Of a stretch of DNA of 64,000 nucleotides, positions 9,378 to 18,788 are shown piece after piece (position 1 is the first letter of the stretch; each line of letters opens with the position of its first letter). The stretch spans positions 17,021 through 81,020 of the forward strand of contig JANQQA010000371.1 in assembly GCA_028285205.1 (NCBI GenBank), read 5' to 3'. The translations under genes were made by a program, and so were the position numbers. The notes beneath the pieces are model-generated. The model searched no databases, had not been told where the DNA came from, and worked only from the letters and a program-made list of their open reading frames with translations. The stretch comes from Bythopirellula sp. (GTDB lineage: Bacteria; Planctomycetota; Planctomycetia; Pirellulales; Lacipirellulaceae).

Positions 9378-10616
9378 ATGAGTCGCACCAGGGTTTTCGC
9401 GTCGATATGCGAAGCAGTCCGTGTTCTAGTATTAGGCGTAGCTGCGCTTCTCTTTCCGATAAGTGCCGCGTCGGCAGTAGTTATAGAGGTCAATCCTCCA
9501 GTCACAACTGGTGACGTTGACGAGTTCGCGATCTCACCCGATGGCTCGCAGATCGCCTTTGTGGGATCGTTGGACAACGGCCTTGGCGATCAAGTTTATC
9601 TGATTCCTATCGGCGGCGGTGACGCGACGAGACTGAGTCCCGATGGTGTGGGCGACGTGGACGGCGGGATTGTATTCACGCCAGACGGCACAGGTGTCGT
9701 GGCCCGCTACGGTGGCGGTCCCGGTAATATCGACAACCAGATGTACCTCATGCCGACCGATGGCTCGAAGACGGCGGCTCAGCTTACCTTCAATAGCACG
9801 AACGTGTTTGACCCGATGGTCAGCGCAGACGGCAATACCTTGTTCTACACGGACGCGCGTGACGATGGTTTCGACGATCTGGACGATCTAGTCTTCGCCA
9901 CCTCAATTCCCAATGCTGCGGCGATGCCGGCACCGACGCTCATTACGCCAGACGATGTTGCGGAGATTGACACTGCTGGTTATGCGTTGGTCGGATCGGA
10001 TGTCGTCTTTGCAGGCAGTCTGCCCGGCGAGGGTGAGACACGATTCTATCGGACGCCTGCCGACGGCAGCGGAACGCCAACCGAGATTTTGGTGTCGAAT
10101 TTCCCACTTGCCGACGCCGACATCGACGAGATGATGGTCACTCCGGATGGACAAATGATCATATTCGTCGGTGATTTGACGACCGACGGCGTCGATGAAC
10201 TGTACAGCATGCCAATCGGTGGCGGAACGGCGACTCAACTACTGCCTGGTATTCAAAGCTTCGCGGACGTCGGCATCTTCGCGATCAGCCCGGATGGTTC
10301 CGAGATCGCATTTACTGGTGACTACGTAGCCGATGGCGTCGGTGAAGCTTACGTGATTCCGATCACTGGTGGCACTCCGATCCGCATCAGCGAAGATCTG
10401 ACCGGCGTTGGATTCAACGCCGACGTTGTAAATGGTGCTGGCCGGCTCGCGTTCACTGTGGATGGAGACAGCGTTGTCTACCTGGCCGATAGCCGTGCCA
10501 ACGGGGTCAACGAGTTGCACATTGTGCCGGTGATTCCCGAGCCAACTTCGATCGCTCTGTTCGCCACGGCAGCGGTCGCGGCGATCGCGACCCGACGTCG
10601 TGTAAGCGATCGGTAG
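9378..10616 (+). CDS. Secreted TolB-like beta-propeller protein with PEP-CTERM anchor
   Basis: 412 residues. A signal peptide (hydrophobic VLVLGVAALLFPISAASA) is followed by repeated blades with the TolB/WD40-like phrases ISPDGSQIAFVG, FTPDGTGVV, VSADGNTLFYTD, VTPDGQMIIFVGD and ISPDGSEIAFTGD. The C-terminus is a PEP-CTERM sorting signal: PEPTSIALF, a hydrophobic stretch, then ATRRR. Such signals send proteins to an exosortase for surface attachment. The repeats suggest a binding or scaffold role rather than catalysis. The next gene starts 37 bases downstream. Confidence 0.82.
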   Translation: MSRTRVFASICEAVRVLVLGVAALLFPISAASAVVIEVNPPVTTGDVDEFAISPDGSQIAFVGSLDNGLGDQVYLIPIGGGDATRLSPDGVGDVDGGIVFTPDGTGVVARYGGGPGNIDNQMYLMPTDGSKTAAQLTFNSTNVFDPMVSADGNTLFYTDARDDGFDDLDDLVFATSIPNAAAMPAPTLITPDDVAEIDTAGYALVGSDVVFAGSLPGEGETRFYRTPADGSGTPTEILVSNFPLADADIDEMMVTPDGQMIIFVGDLTTDGVDELYSMPIGGGTATQLLPGIQSFADVGIFAISPDGSEIAFTGDYVADGVGEAYVIPITGGTPIRISEDLTGVGFNADVVNGAGRLAFTVDGDSVVYLADSRANGVNELHIVPVIPEPTSIALFATAAVAAIATRRRVSDR

Positions 10617-10653
10617 GAGCGAGTCGATCTTCCCAGTCGCGAACATACGATCG

Positions 10654-12498
10654 ATGCGAAGTTGCGTTTTGCTAAGTCTCACACAACTGACCGTGCTTGC
10701 CGTAGTGCAGGCCCGGTCAGAAGTGATCATCAGCGAGATCATGTACAATCCGGACGCCGCTAGCGAAGCGGATCTGGAATGGATAGAGATCTACAATGCT
10801 GGTTCGCAGACGGTTGACCTTGGCGGCTGGACGTTGGAGGACCTGCAAGATGGACAGGTTTCGTCGCCGTTCCCAGCGGGTTTGTCGCTCGAAGGTAATG
10901 AGGCGATCGTCCTCACCGGTAATATCGCAGCGTTTGATACCCATTGGCGAACCAGCCGCGTCCGTCGGCTCCAACTCGACAGCTTTCCAACGCTTGCAAA
11001 CTCCCCGTCGCCGAGCAACGAAACGGTTGGACTGCGCGACCAGTCTGGCATCGTCCGCGATCAAGTCAACTTTGATGACCAGGGAGATTGGCCGCGCGAC
11101 GACGGGAGCCACGGGGCGAGCATCTTCCTGAGGCCCGAAGCTCTCAACGCTTCGGCAAACGATCTGGGTGAGAACTGGCTACCCGCGATGCCAGGCGTCT
11201 ACGGTAGCGTGTTTGTCGACGGCGGAGGCCTGGGCGAAAACCAAGGTTCTCCTGGCGTGGTGGCTACGACTCCGCAGCTGGACTTCGCACCTTCCCCGGA
11301 TGCTGTCTGGTCGATGGCCGTGCTGCCCGACACGCAAAACTATGCAAAGTCGTCGGTAAATCGAACGGTGCTCACAACGATGACCGAGTGGATACGTGAT
11401 CAGCGCGACGCCTGGAATATCGAGTTCGTCGTTCACGAAGGCGATATCGTCAACAACAACAACACCAACAATCCTAGTAGCGGAGATCAAACGAGTACCG
11501 AGCAGTGGCAGAATGCGAAGGCATCGCTGAGCGTGCTCGACGGCGAAGTCCCTTACATTCTCGCAACCGGCAATCACGATCACGGCATCACCAACGCCCA
11601 GAATCGCGATACTCGACTCAATGACTTCTTTGCGGCATCGGACAACCCGCTCGTGGATCCGCTGCAGGGCGGTATCCTGCGCGGCACGTTCGAGCCAGGG
11701 CGCCTGGAAAACGCGTACTACGAAATCGAGGCGCCGGACGGGCGCGATGTGTTGGTCGTCTCGCTGGAGTGGGGCCCCCGTCAGGCGGCTGTCGACTGGG
11801 CGAACCGAGTCGTCGAACAGCCGCGATACCGTGATCACACGGCAATTCTCGTCACGCATTCCTACACCGATAACGACGATACACGCACCACGACTGCCAA
11901 CACCGGAGGCGTAGCAGGAAACGCTGGCGATGACCTGTGGAACGAATTGGTCAGCCAGAATGCCAGTTTCGAGTTTGTCTTTAGCGGGCACATTGGCGGC
12001 GATGGCTTGGGTTACATAAGCAGCATGGGAGAAGGAGACAATCTTGTCCACCAGATGCTGTTCAACAGCCAGTTCGAAACCCGAGGTGGCAACGGCTGGA
12101 TAAGGCTTTTGGAGTTCCTAGATGACGGAAGAACAGTTCGCTTGAGAACCGTCTCGCCGCTCTATGGTCTTGAACGGACGACTTCGGAAAACAATCTACT
12201 GCTAGAGATTTCTGCGTTGACGGAGTTTACGGCAGACTTCGATCAAGATGGCGCCGTCGGCGCTGCCGATCTGCAAGTGTGGATCGACAGCTATGCATCG
12301 TCTTCTCTAGCGGACACCGACGACGATCGAGATTCCGACGGGACCGACTATCTGAACTGGCAGCGTGAGTTCGGAATGCCTGCCTCGCCTTCCCATACCT
12401 CCTACGCGTTACCAGAGCCCACATGCCTGCTTCAGTTCGCGCTCGCTAGTTGCTTTCTTTGTGCATTCGGTCCTCGCTGCGCTTGCGCTCGCGACTGA
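10654..12498 (+). CDS. Secreted lamin-tail + metallophosphoesterase + dockerin protein
   Basis: 614 residues in clear modules. After a signal peptide comes a lamin-tail domain (about 25-160; ISEIMYNPDAASEADLEWIE and VDLGGWTLED). A calcineurin-like metallophosphoesterase follows (about 215-500), with LPDTQNY, VHEGDIVNN, ATGNHDHG and the metal-binding histidines of VTHSYT and FSGHIGG. A dockerin type I-like pair (FDQDGAVGAADLQVW and DRDSDGTDYLNW) precedes a C-terminal PEP-type tail (LPEPTCLLQF). It is probably an exported phosphoesterase or nuclease-like enzyme displayed on the surface; its substrate is unknown. The PEP-CTERM tail is less canonical than its neighbours' because it ends in Cys-rich rather than plain Arg-rich sequence. 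Confidence 0.82.
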   Translation: MRSCVLLSLTQLTVLAVVQARSEVIISEIMYNPDAASEADLEWIEIYNAGSQTVDLGGWTLEDLQDGQVSSPFPAGLSLEGNEAIVLTGNIAAFDTHWRTSRVRRLQLDSFPTLANSPSPSNETVGLRDQSGIVRDQVNFDDQGDWPRDDGSHGASIFLRPEALNASANDLGENWLPAMPGVYGSVFVDGGGLGENQGSPGVVATTPQLDFAPSPDAVWSMAVLPDTQNYAKSSVNRTVLTTMTEWIRDQRDAWNIEFVVHEGDIVNNNNTNNPSSGDQTSTEQWQNAKASLSVLDGEVPYILATGNHDHGITNAQNRDTRLNDFFAASDNPLVDPLQGGILRGTFEPGRLENAYYEIEAPDGRDVLVVSLEWGPRQAAVDWANRVVEQPRYRDHTAILVTHSYTDNDDTRTTTANTGGVAGNAGDDLWNELVSQNASFEFVFSGHIGGDGLGYISSMGEGDNLVHQMLFNSQFETRGGNGWIRLLEFLDDGRTVRLRTVSPLYGLERTTSENNLLLEISALTEFTADFDQDGAVGAADLQVWIDSYASSSLADTDDDRDSDGTDYLNWQREFGMPASPSHTSYALPEPTCLLQFALASCFLCAFGPRCACARD

Positions 12499-12763
12499 AC
12501 TTAGAGCGCTCGCATCCGTTCTCGGAGACAATTTCCATTCGCTCATATTGCCTTCGTAATCTCTTAACACATGTGGTTGATGATGTCCGGAAATTGAAGC
12601 AAGTCGAGGTGCGGCCACGTTTACTCTCGTGAAGACAGACTTGAGTTCTACCGACTCTCGATCAACTACCGGTGGAGATTTTACTGGAGCAGCCTCCACG
12701 GGTAGCTCGCGACAACGAGTGGTTTTTCCAAGCAGGGTTAAGCAAGGGAAGGGACAAAAGTTG

Positions 12764-15217
12764 ATGAAGATTTATTTGAGCGACGAGTATGCAATCACGG
12801 CTATCGCAGTGGCGATCCTTATTTCGGTTAGCACGGCGGTCCCAACGCAGCAGTTGCGAGCCGTTGAGAATGCGAACATTTCGGTCGATGGGGCGGGCAA
12901 CGTTACCATCCCTGCTGGGCAGTCGTCCGGTGGCTTTTCTGTCACGGGCAATGGTTCGACCGGCCTGATTCCTGTGCAGATTGGACCGTCGGCCAACGAT
13001 GATGCGGCCAATGGAATTTTGATTGGATCGGTGAGTGAGATGGGGCGCGACGTCGCAGGCGGTGGCGGTGGAACTGAGCGGCTGTGGGCCACCGCGTCCA
13101 CTAGCCGTGATCCCTCCGGCAGCTTGTCGATTGCCACCCACAAAGCGGGTGCCGATATCGGGGGCACATTGTTTCCCAACGGGGCGCCATTCGATGCGAA
13201 CGTCAACGCGGCCTACTTCCCCTTCGCCGAAGGTTGGGTGGGAGGGACAGTTCGCGCATCTCAGGGTGTAAACTTTGATGAGTTCGTGCTCAATGGCATG
13301 TCGCAGGCGAACATCCAGCAGGATGCCCTCGAAGCAGGGCTTTCCATTGTGTCGATCCCAGGTGTGACCGACACCCGGCGGCAGGGGATCTTGCTGGCCA
13401 ACTCAGCGCAGAACAACAACGTATTTACGCTGGCAACACCCGTGACCGACGGGTCGGGTTATGTAGTCCACACGGGACTGAACAACGATAATGGCGCCCC
13501 GCGAGTTAGCGGCCAAGACTTCTCGATGGTCTTCCTGCCCGTCGGTACACCGAACATGACGTTGGCTCGTATCCATCCTGGACATTCCAACCAGACTGCA
13601 GAAGCGCTCGTGCATAGCGGTGACAACATCACATTCACGCACGAAGCTCAGGGACGGTATCGGCTATCAATCGCCGGGCAGACCCCGGCGACCGGAAGCT
13701 TGCTGATTACGCAGCACGGCCGTCACGACGATGACCAGAGTGATTCTGCTGGCAATCGCTCCTCCGACAACATCCCCAGCTTTGTCCCAGATGGCGATAG
13801 CTGGATCTTGCTTTCGGAAGACCTGGACGACGAGGATCCGATTGATGGTCAAAATGGTGGTACGGCGACAGACTTTCCGGAAGGGCAGGATGCCAATGGG
13901 CATGACCCCTATTTTGACTTGGCTTTCATTCCATTTTCGAGCGGACCGTCGGCTCCTGGAGCAATTCCGGCCGTCTCGACGTTAACTGGTTTTAACAAAT
14001 CACGCGTGATTGGTTGGAATGCCAACGTCACCGCCTTCAGCAACGACAATGGACCTGGGGGTATGCGGGCTGACGCGACGAGTGCAAGTGCCGGCATCAC
14101 CGTGTCTGGCATTGGCTCGAACCGCGGTGACTATCATTTCTACGTCGACGGCGCGCCACTCTCGTCGAACGAGGGTGTGATGCTCAGCACTGTCAGCGAG
14201 GGGCTGCGAGACAACAGCGGAGTGGGCGGAATTTTTGAGTACGGCGTTTCGAATACCACTAACGAGTTCGGCAACGAATGGGCGATTGCCGCGTCAACGG
14301 CTGACCCGAGTAATGGTGAGCACAACATCAATGTTTCGGTCGCCTTCTTTGGTGCCGACTCTGGATTCGTGACAGGCACCAAGGTCTCCGCAGACGATGG
14401 CACCGGGCGAGTTGAAATCGTGGTACCTGGAGCGAACTCCCTGACCGATGGCGTTCTCATGGCGACACCGTGGGGAAATGACGACAACTTCGTGACCGTT
14501 GAGCCGAAGTCCGACGGTTCGGGATGGGATCTGGATAACTACGACAACAGTACCAACATCGAAGACAATACGGGCGAGTTCGAAGATGGTGTCAACTACG
14601 TCTATTTGCCGTACGAGACCGAGAACCTCGTCGCGGGTCGCGTAGACGAGGACGGTTCGATCATCAATTCGACCGACACCAACGAATTCACGCTCACCAG
14701 ACAGTCAGCCGGTGAGTACTTGCTCGAAATCGTCGGCAAGACGTTCGATGACGGCATGTTGTTGCTCAATGCGACGGGCCTTAATGGCAGTTTCGATAAC
14801 ACCATGGCCTACGAACGCTCGGGTGATGATTTTCTGATTCTGGGCTTGGATATGATCACCAGCGACGAAGCCGGATCGGGTTCGCTCGTCGATCTAGAAG
14901 ATACGTCGTTCTCGTTCGCTTTTGTTGATTTCGAGAACGACCTTCAAGCTCCTGTGTCGCTGACCGCAGATTTTGATGGCGACGGCGATGTCGATGCCGA
15001 CGACCTCGCACAGTGGCGTGGTGACTACGGCAGTAACGGAAACTCTGATGCTAACGGAGACGGTGACAGCGATGGAACTGACTATCTGGCTTGGCAGCAG
15101 CAGCATACTGGCTCTGCTGCGAGTAGTGGCTTAAGTGTCGTCCCCGAACCCAGCGTGATTACTCTTACTTTGCTTGCGGTGAGCGGAGGACTAGTAGTTC
15201 GCCGCCGCACACGCTAG
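12764..15217 (+). CDS. Large secreted protein with two internal repeats, dockerin and PEP-CTERM signal
   Basis: About 817 residues. The start at ATG 12764 is supported by AAGGGAAGGG just upstream and by the signal peptide that follows; an earlier in-frame GTG at 12629 would add 45 non-secretory residues. The body consists of two related halves of roughly 350 residues, recognisable by paired phrases such as NGILIGSVSEMGRD / EGVMLSTVSEGLRD and GRYRLSIAGQTPATG / GEYLLEIVGKTFDDG. I do not recognise the family. The end has a dockerin-like pair (FDGDGDVDADDLAQW, DGDSDGTDYLAWQ) and a PEP-CTERM signal (VVPEPSVITL ... VVRRRTR). It is Asp/Asn/Gly-rich, as expected for a Ca2+-rich extracellular protein. 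Confidence 0.75.
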   Translation: MKIYLSDEYAITAIAVAILISVSTAVPTQQLRAVENANISVDGAGNVTIPAGQSSGGFSVTGNGSTGLIPVQIGPSANDDAANGILIGSVSEMGRDVAGGGGGTERLWATASTSRDPSGSLSIATHKAGADIGGTLFPNGAPFDANVNAAYFPFAEGWVGGTVRASQGVNFDEFVLNGMSQANIQQDALEAGLSIVSIPGVTDTRRQGILLANSAQNNNVFTLATPVTDGSGYVVHTGLNNDNGAPRVSGQDFSMVFLPVGTPNMTLARIHPGHSNQTAEALVHSGDNITFTHEAQGRYRLSIAGQTPATGSLLITQHGRHDDDQSDSAGNRSSDNIPSFVPDGDSWILLSEDLDDEDPIDGQNGGTATDFPEGQDANGHDPYFDLAFIPFSSGPSAPGAIPAVSTLTGFNKSRVIGWNANVTAFSNDNGPGGMRADATSASAGITVSGIGSNRGDYHFYVDGAPLSSNEGVMLSTVSEGLRDNSGVGGIFEYGVSNTTNEFGNEWAIAASTADPSNGEHNINVSVAFFGADSGFVTGTKVSADDGTGRVEIVVPGANSLTDGVLMATPWGNDDNFVTVEPKSDGSGWDLDNYDNSTNIEDNTGEFEDGVNYVYLPYETENLVAGRVDEDGSIINSTDTNEFTLTRQSAGEYLLEIVGKTFDDGMLLLNATGLNGSFDNTMAYERSGDDFLILGLDMITSDEAGSGSLVDLEDTSFSFAFVDFENDLQAPVSLTADFDGDGDVDADDLAQWRGDYGSNGNSDANGDGDSDGTDYLAWQQQHTGSAASSGLSVVPEPSVITLTLLAVSGGLVVRRRTR

Positions 15218-15326
15218 AAGTAATTTGGGCTCAGCTTCGGCCGCCCGGTCGGCACTTGCGACTTGGGCGGTCGCTCTGTTTCAACTCGGATTCCATTCCG
15301 ACAGTAAGGACGCACCAACAGGAGCA

Positions 15327-16331
15327 ATGACTGTGCTGTCTTCCAGAACGATTTCAGAGCGGCGGCAGACACCTGCATCATTCCGCGCTTTCACACTCGT
15401 AGAACTGCTGATCGTGATTGCGATCATCGGCGTTCTCATCGCGCTACTGCTACCAGCGGTGCAGGCGGCACGCGAAGCGTCGCGTCGAGCACAGTGTGCG
15501 AGTCAATTCAAACAGCTAGGACTTGCGTGCTTGATGTTCGAGGAGTCAAAAAAGCACTTTCCGCCCGCGTATACAAATACCGAAATTCTCCCAGGTGCCG
15601 GACAGATACGCTGGGAGCACAGTTTTGTTACCTTCCTCTTGCCGTACGTGGAACAGCAACCGCTGGCTGACCGCATCAACCTGAGGGAAGACTGGAACGA
15701 GCGGCGCAGGAAGAACCCTGATGGCACTACCAACAGCCAACATACTCAGGCAGGTCTACAACTTATGAAATGCCCGTCGGTACCAGAGCGCGAGTTGGAT
15801 AACGTTACCGATTATGTTATCTCAACGCATATCAGTACTTCGGGTTCGTCGGACGCTTATCGGCTGTTGAACAGCAGGCCACATCGCATCCCCAATCCAG
15901 GAGACAACTGGGCAAGCGTCTTGCACCCGTATGTGAACGGGTTCTCCTCCAACGATGCCACCGACGACTACGATCCGGCCAAGATTCGTTATGTAACCGA
16001 TGGGCTGTCGAACTCGTTCTTGATCTTCGAAGACGCTGGCCGTCCTCTAGTCTATCGACAAGGGGTGCTTCAGGACGGCGAGCGAAACGGCCACGGCCTT
16101 GGTTGGGCCGACCGGAGCAACTTTATCGCCATTCACGGAGACGATGATTGCGGTGACACGATGATGATCAATTGCTTCAATATCGAGGAGGTCTATGGTT
16201 TTCACACGAATGGGGTAAACTTTGCATTTGCCGATGGGTCTGTCCATTTCGTCAGCGAAGACATAAACCCTATCGTGTTTGCCGCGCTGCACAGTCGAGC
16301 GGGCGGCGAAGTTGTGGATATGGACTTCTAG
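15327..16331 (+). CDS. DUF1559 pseudopilin-like protein
   Basis: About 334 residues. After a short basic leader comes a type IV prepilin methylation site and hydrophobic helix (AFTLVELLIVIAIIGVLIAL), then the AREASRRAQC segment of planctomycete DUF1559 proteins. The C-terminus has the H-X9-DG motif (HTNGVNFAFADGS). These proteins are abundant in planctomycetes and probably surface-exposed after prepilin peptidase processing; their role is unresolved. ATG 15327 has GGAG at 15321-15324. It sits among secreted proteins and could be exported by the same machinery. Confidence 0.88.
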   Translation: MTVLSSRTISERRQTPASFRAFTLVELLIVIAIIGVLIALLLPAVQAAREASRRAQCASQFKQLGLACLMFEESKKHFPPAYTNTEILPGAGQIRWEHSFVTFLLPYVEQQPLADRINLREDWNERRRKNPDGTTNSQHTQAGLQLMKCPSVPERELDNVTDYVISTHISTSGSSDAYRLLNSRPHRIPNPGDNWASVLHPYVNGFSSNDATDDYDPAKIRYVTDGLSNSFLIFEDAGRPLVYRQGVLQDGERNGHGLGWADRSNFIAIHGDDDCGDTMMINCFNIEEVYGFHTNGVNFAFADGSVHFVSEDINPIVFAALHSRAGGEVVDMDF

Positions 16332-16380
16332 TAGGCCTCCGGCTTTTAACAACACTGACAGCACAACATCAAGTACCTCC

Positions 16381-18423
16381 ATGCTTCTACGAAAACCGAC
16401 CGCGGCCTTCACACCGACTTGTGCTCTGATCCTATCAGTCTTTGCTCTGCTTGCGCCTGCTTTCGCGCAGCAACCAACTAACGTGGAATCAACCGTTGAG
16501 GTACATCGTCATCCGCATTATCAGCCTCATCCGCACCCGACGACGCACGACGCGACGCGTTTTGTGACGAGCCGCTCCAGCGAAATCAAATTGCCCCTGC
16601 CGGAGGAATCGGACGCTTTCACATTTGCGGTGTTTGGAGACCGCACCGGAGGTCCACCCGAAGGAATCGAAGTCCTTAAGCAAGCGGTTAGTGACACAAA
16701 TCTATTTGAACCCGACCTCGTGATGACGGTGGGCGATTTGATTCAGGGCTATAACGACACGGCGGCTTGGATGCCGCAGATGCAAGAGTATAAGTCGGTG
16801 ATGGGAAAACTGCTCTGTCCTTGGTTTCCCGTCGCAGGGAACCATGATGTATATTTTCGCGGCGAGAATCGTCCACAGCGACAGCACGAAGCCAACTTCG
16901 AAATGCACTTCGGTCCGCTATGGTACGCGTTCGAGCACAAGGGAAGTTGGTTTATCGCTCTGTTCAGTGACGAGGGTAATCCCGACACGGGTGAGAAGTC
17001 TTTCAATGAGCCTGAACTGCAACGGATGAGCCCAGAACAGTTCGAATGGCTCAAATCGGTTTTGGAAAAGGCGAAGTCGGCGGATCACGTCTTCCTGTTT
17101 CTTCACCATCCGCGCTGGCTTGGTCGCAACTACGGCGACGATTGGGAGAAGGTCCACCAGGCGCTCGTTGGTGCAGGCAACGTCCGTGCTGTCTTCGCCG
17201 GTCATATTCACCGCATGCGCTACGACGGCCCGCGTGACGGCATCGAGTATGTCACGCTCGCCACAGTCGGAGGCGGCCAAAGTGGCTTATCGGAGGACGC
17301 TGGTTTTCTACACCACTACAATCTGGTGACTGTTCGTAAACAACAGATCGCGATGGCTTGCGTGCCGGTCGGCGAGGTGATGAACCTCCGCGATGTGACT
17401 GGCAAAGTTAGTGAAGACATTCAGCGTATCGCCGCGACCCCACCGGACTTCCCCCGACGCCCAACCGTTGCGACAGATGGCTCCACGACCTCACCAACTG
17501 TCGTTGAATTGTTCAATCCCAGCAGTCGACCCGTCGAGTACGAAGTTAGTCTTGCGCCGGGCGACACGAACTGGGTCTCGCAGCCCGACCATATTCATCA
17601 CACACTGTACGCTGGGCAACGGTTTTCGGTACCACTCAAGCTGAAAGCACTGCGCCGCAGCGAGGTGCCGGTTTACGAAGCTCCTCAGCTCGAGCTACGG
17701 GCCGATTATCTCACAGACAATGCCAGATTCTCCGTCAAGGAACGAAGCTTCGCGATCCCGGTCCGATTCGAACTACCACAGCCAGCGGTTGCTGCGGAAG
17801 ACCTAGCGCTCCGTGTGCGTGACGGTGAGTACGTCGCGGTGCAAGATCAAGCAATCAACTTGCCAGACGGACCGATGACGTTGGAATGCTGGTGCAAACC
17901 GAGTTCCTTTGGCCAACGTGTCGGTTTGATCGCGAAGACCCAAGGTTCTGACTACGGAATTTTCGTCAGTGGTGGCATCCCCTACTTCACCGTCCACATC
18001 GGCGGGAATTACGTGCAGCCAACCGATCTGAACACGATGCTAGAGGTTGGGTCATGGCAGCACGTCGCTGGGGTTTTTGATGGTAAAGCAGTCCGCACCT
18101 ATGTCGACGGAAAGCTAGTCAGCAGTGGGCCGGGCGAGGGCAGTCGCCGAACGAATCGATTGCCGCTTATCATCGGTGGCGACGTCGACGGAGCCGGCGG
18201 AGCGGTGAGCCCTTTTGATGGGTTGATCGACTCAGTAAGACTATCGAAAGTAGCACGCTATTCCGGTGAGTCTTTCGTCCCGCAACGCAGGCTAGCAAGC
18301 GACAATCAAACGGTGCTGATGCTCAACTTCGACGCGTTTGTCGGCCCGCTAGCCTACGACGAATCGGAATCCATGGCACACGCCCGTCGTTACGGCGATG
18401 CAAAGTTGGAGCCGGCGAAGTAA
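16381..18423 (+). CDS. Secreted metallophosphoesterase with C-terminal LamG-like domain
   Basis: About 680 residues starting at ATG 16381 with a signal peptide (LILSVFALLAPAFAQ). A His-rich linker (about residues 40-60) precedes a calcineurin-like phosphoesterase domain (about 75-360): FAVFGDRTGG, VMTVGDLIQGYND, VAGNHDVYF, FLHHPRW and AGHIHRMRYDG supply the Asp, Asn and His metal ligands. A beta-rich linker leads to a concanavalin/LamG fold (about 490-680; MTLECWCKPSSFGQRVGLIAK and WQHVAGVFDGKAVRTYVDG). There is no PEP-CTERM tail. The LamG domain suggests polysaccharide or protein binding, but the substrate is unknown. Confidence 0.84.
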   Translation: MLLRKPTAAFTPTCALILSVFALLAPAFAQQPTNVESTVEVHRHPHYQPHPHPTTHDATRFVTSRSSEIKLPLPEESDAFTFAVFGDRTGGPPEGIEVLKQAVSDTNLFEPDLVMTVGDLIQGYNDTAAWMPQMQEYKSVMGKLLCPWFPVAGNHDVYFRGENRPQRQHEANFEMHFGPLWYAFEHKGSWFIALFSDEGNPDTGEKSFNEPELQRMSPEQFEWLKSVLEKAKSADHVFLFLHHPRWLGRNYGDDWEKVHQALVGAGNVRAVFAGHIHRMRYDGPRDGIEYVTLATVGGGQSGLSEDAGFLHHYNLVTVRKQQIAMACVPVGEVMNLRDVTGKVSEDIQRIAATPPDFPRRPTVATDGSTTSPTVVELFNPSSRPVEYEVSLAPGDTNWVSQPDHIHHTLYAGQRFSVPLKLKALRRSEVPVYEAPQLELRADYLTDNARFSVKERSFAIPVRFELPQPAVAAEDLALRVRDGEYVAVQDQAINLPDGPMTLECWCKPSSFGQRVGLIAKTQGSDYGIFVSGGIPYFTVHIGGNYVQPTDLNTMLEVGSWQHVAGVFDGKAVRTYVDGKLVSSGPGEGSRRTNRLPLIIGGDVDGAGGAVSPFDGLIDSVRLSKVARYSGESFVPQRRLASDNQTVLMLNFDAFVGPLAYDESESMAHARRYGDAKLEPAK

Positions 18424-18788
18424 TACTAAGCCCATGTGTACCGGAGCGGCGTTTCCAATTCACCTCAGCGTTTCGACTTCGAGTTGGTGCTCCCGCCTCA
18501 AATTTGCGATAAGCCGCGATTGCCGCGCTGATTCGTAGCAGAATTAGCGATATCCGCAGAGAGCTAGCAGTCTAAGGCGATCTGGCATCCGCACCCAAGG
18601 ACCGTTGGTGTCCGCCCTCTAGTTGGTCAAATCCGCACACTGATGCTCAAGCGGAAAGCCTTCGAATTGATCAAAGGTCGATAGAATCACTTTTTCCGGA
18701 CGGCGAGTCACCCCCTGAAACTGGCACATCAATTGCATCCTAAACTTGGGTTATACACCCACGTTGGTCCATATTTCTGGGGAAATCG
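18424..18788. other. Intergenic gap before fbp
   Basis: This 365-base gap should carry the fbp promoter. TTGCAT (18733) and TATACA (18752) are present but only 13 bases apart, so I do not call them. The fbp ribosome binding site is GGGGAA just before the ATG. No other feature is seen. Confidence 0.4.

Noticed and set aside
11179..12051. Minus-strand frame of 290 codons
   Set aside because: It lies wholly within the lamin-tail/metallophosphoesterase gene, whose frame has clear domains; the antisense frame has no recognisable motif.
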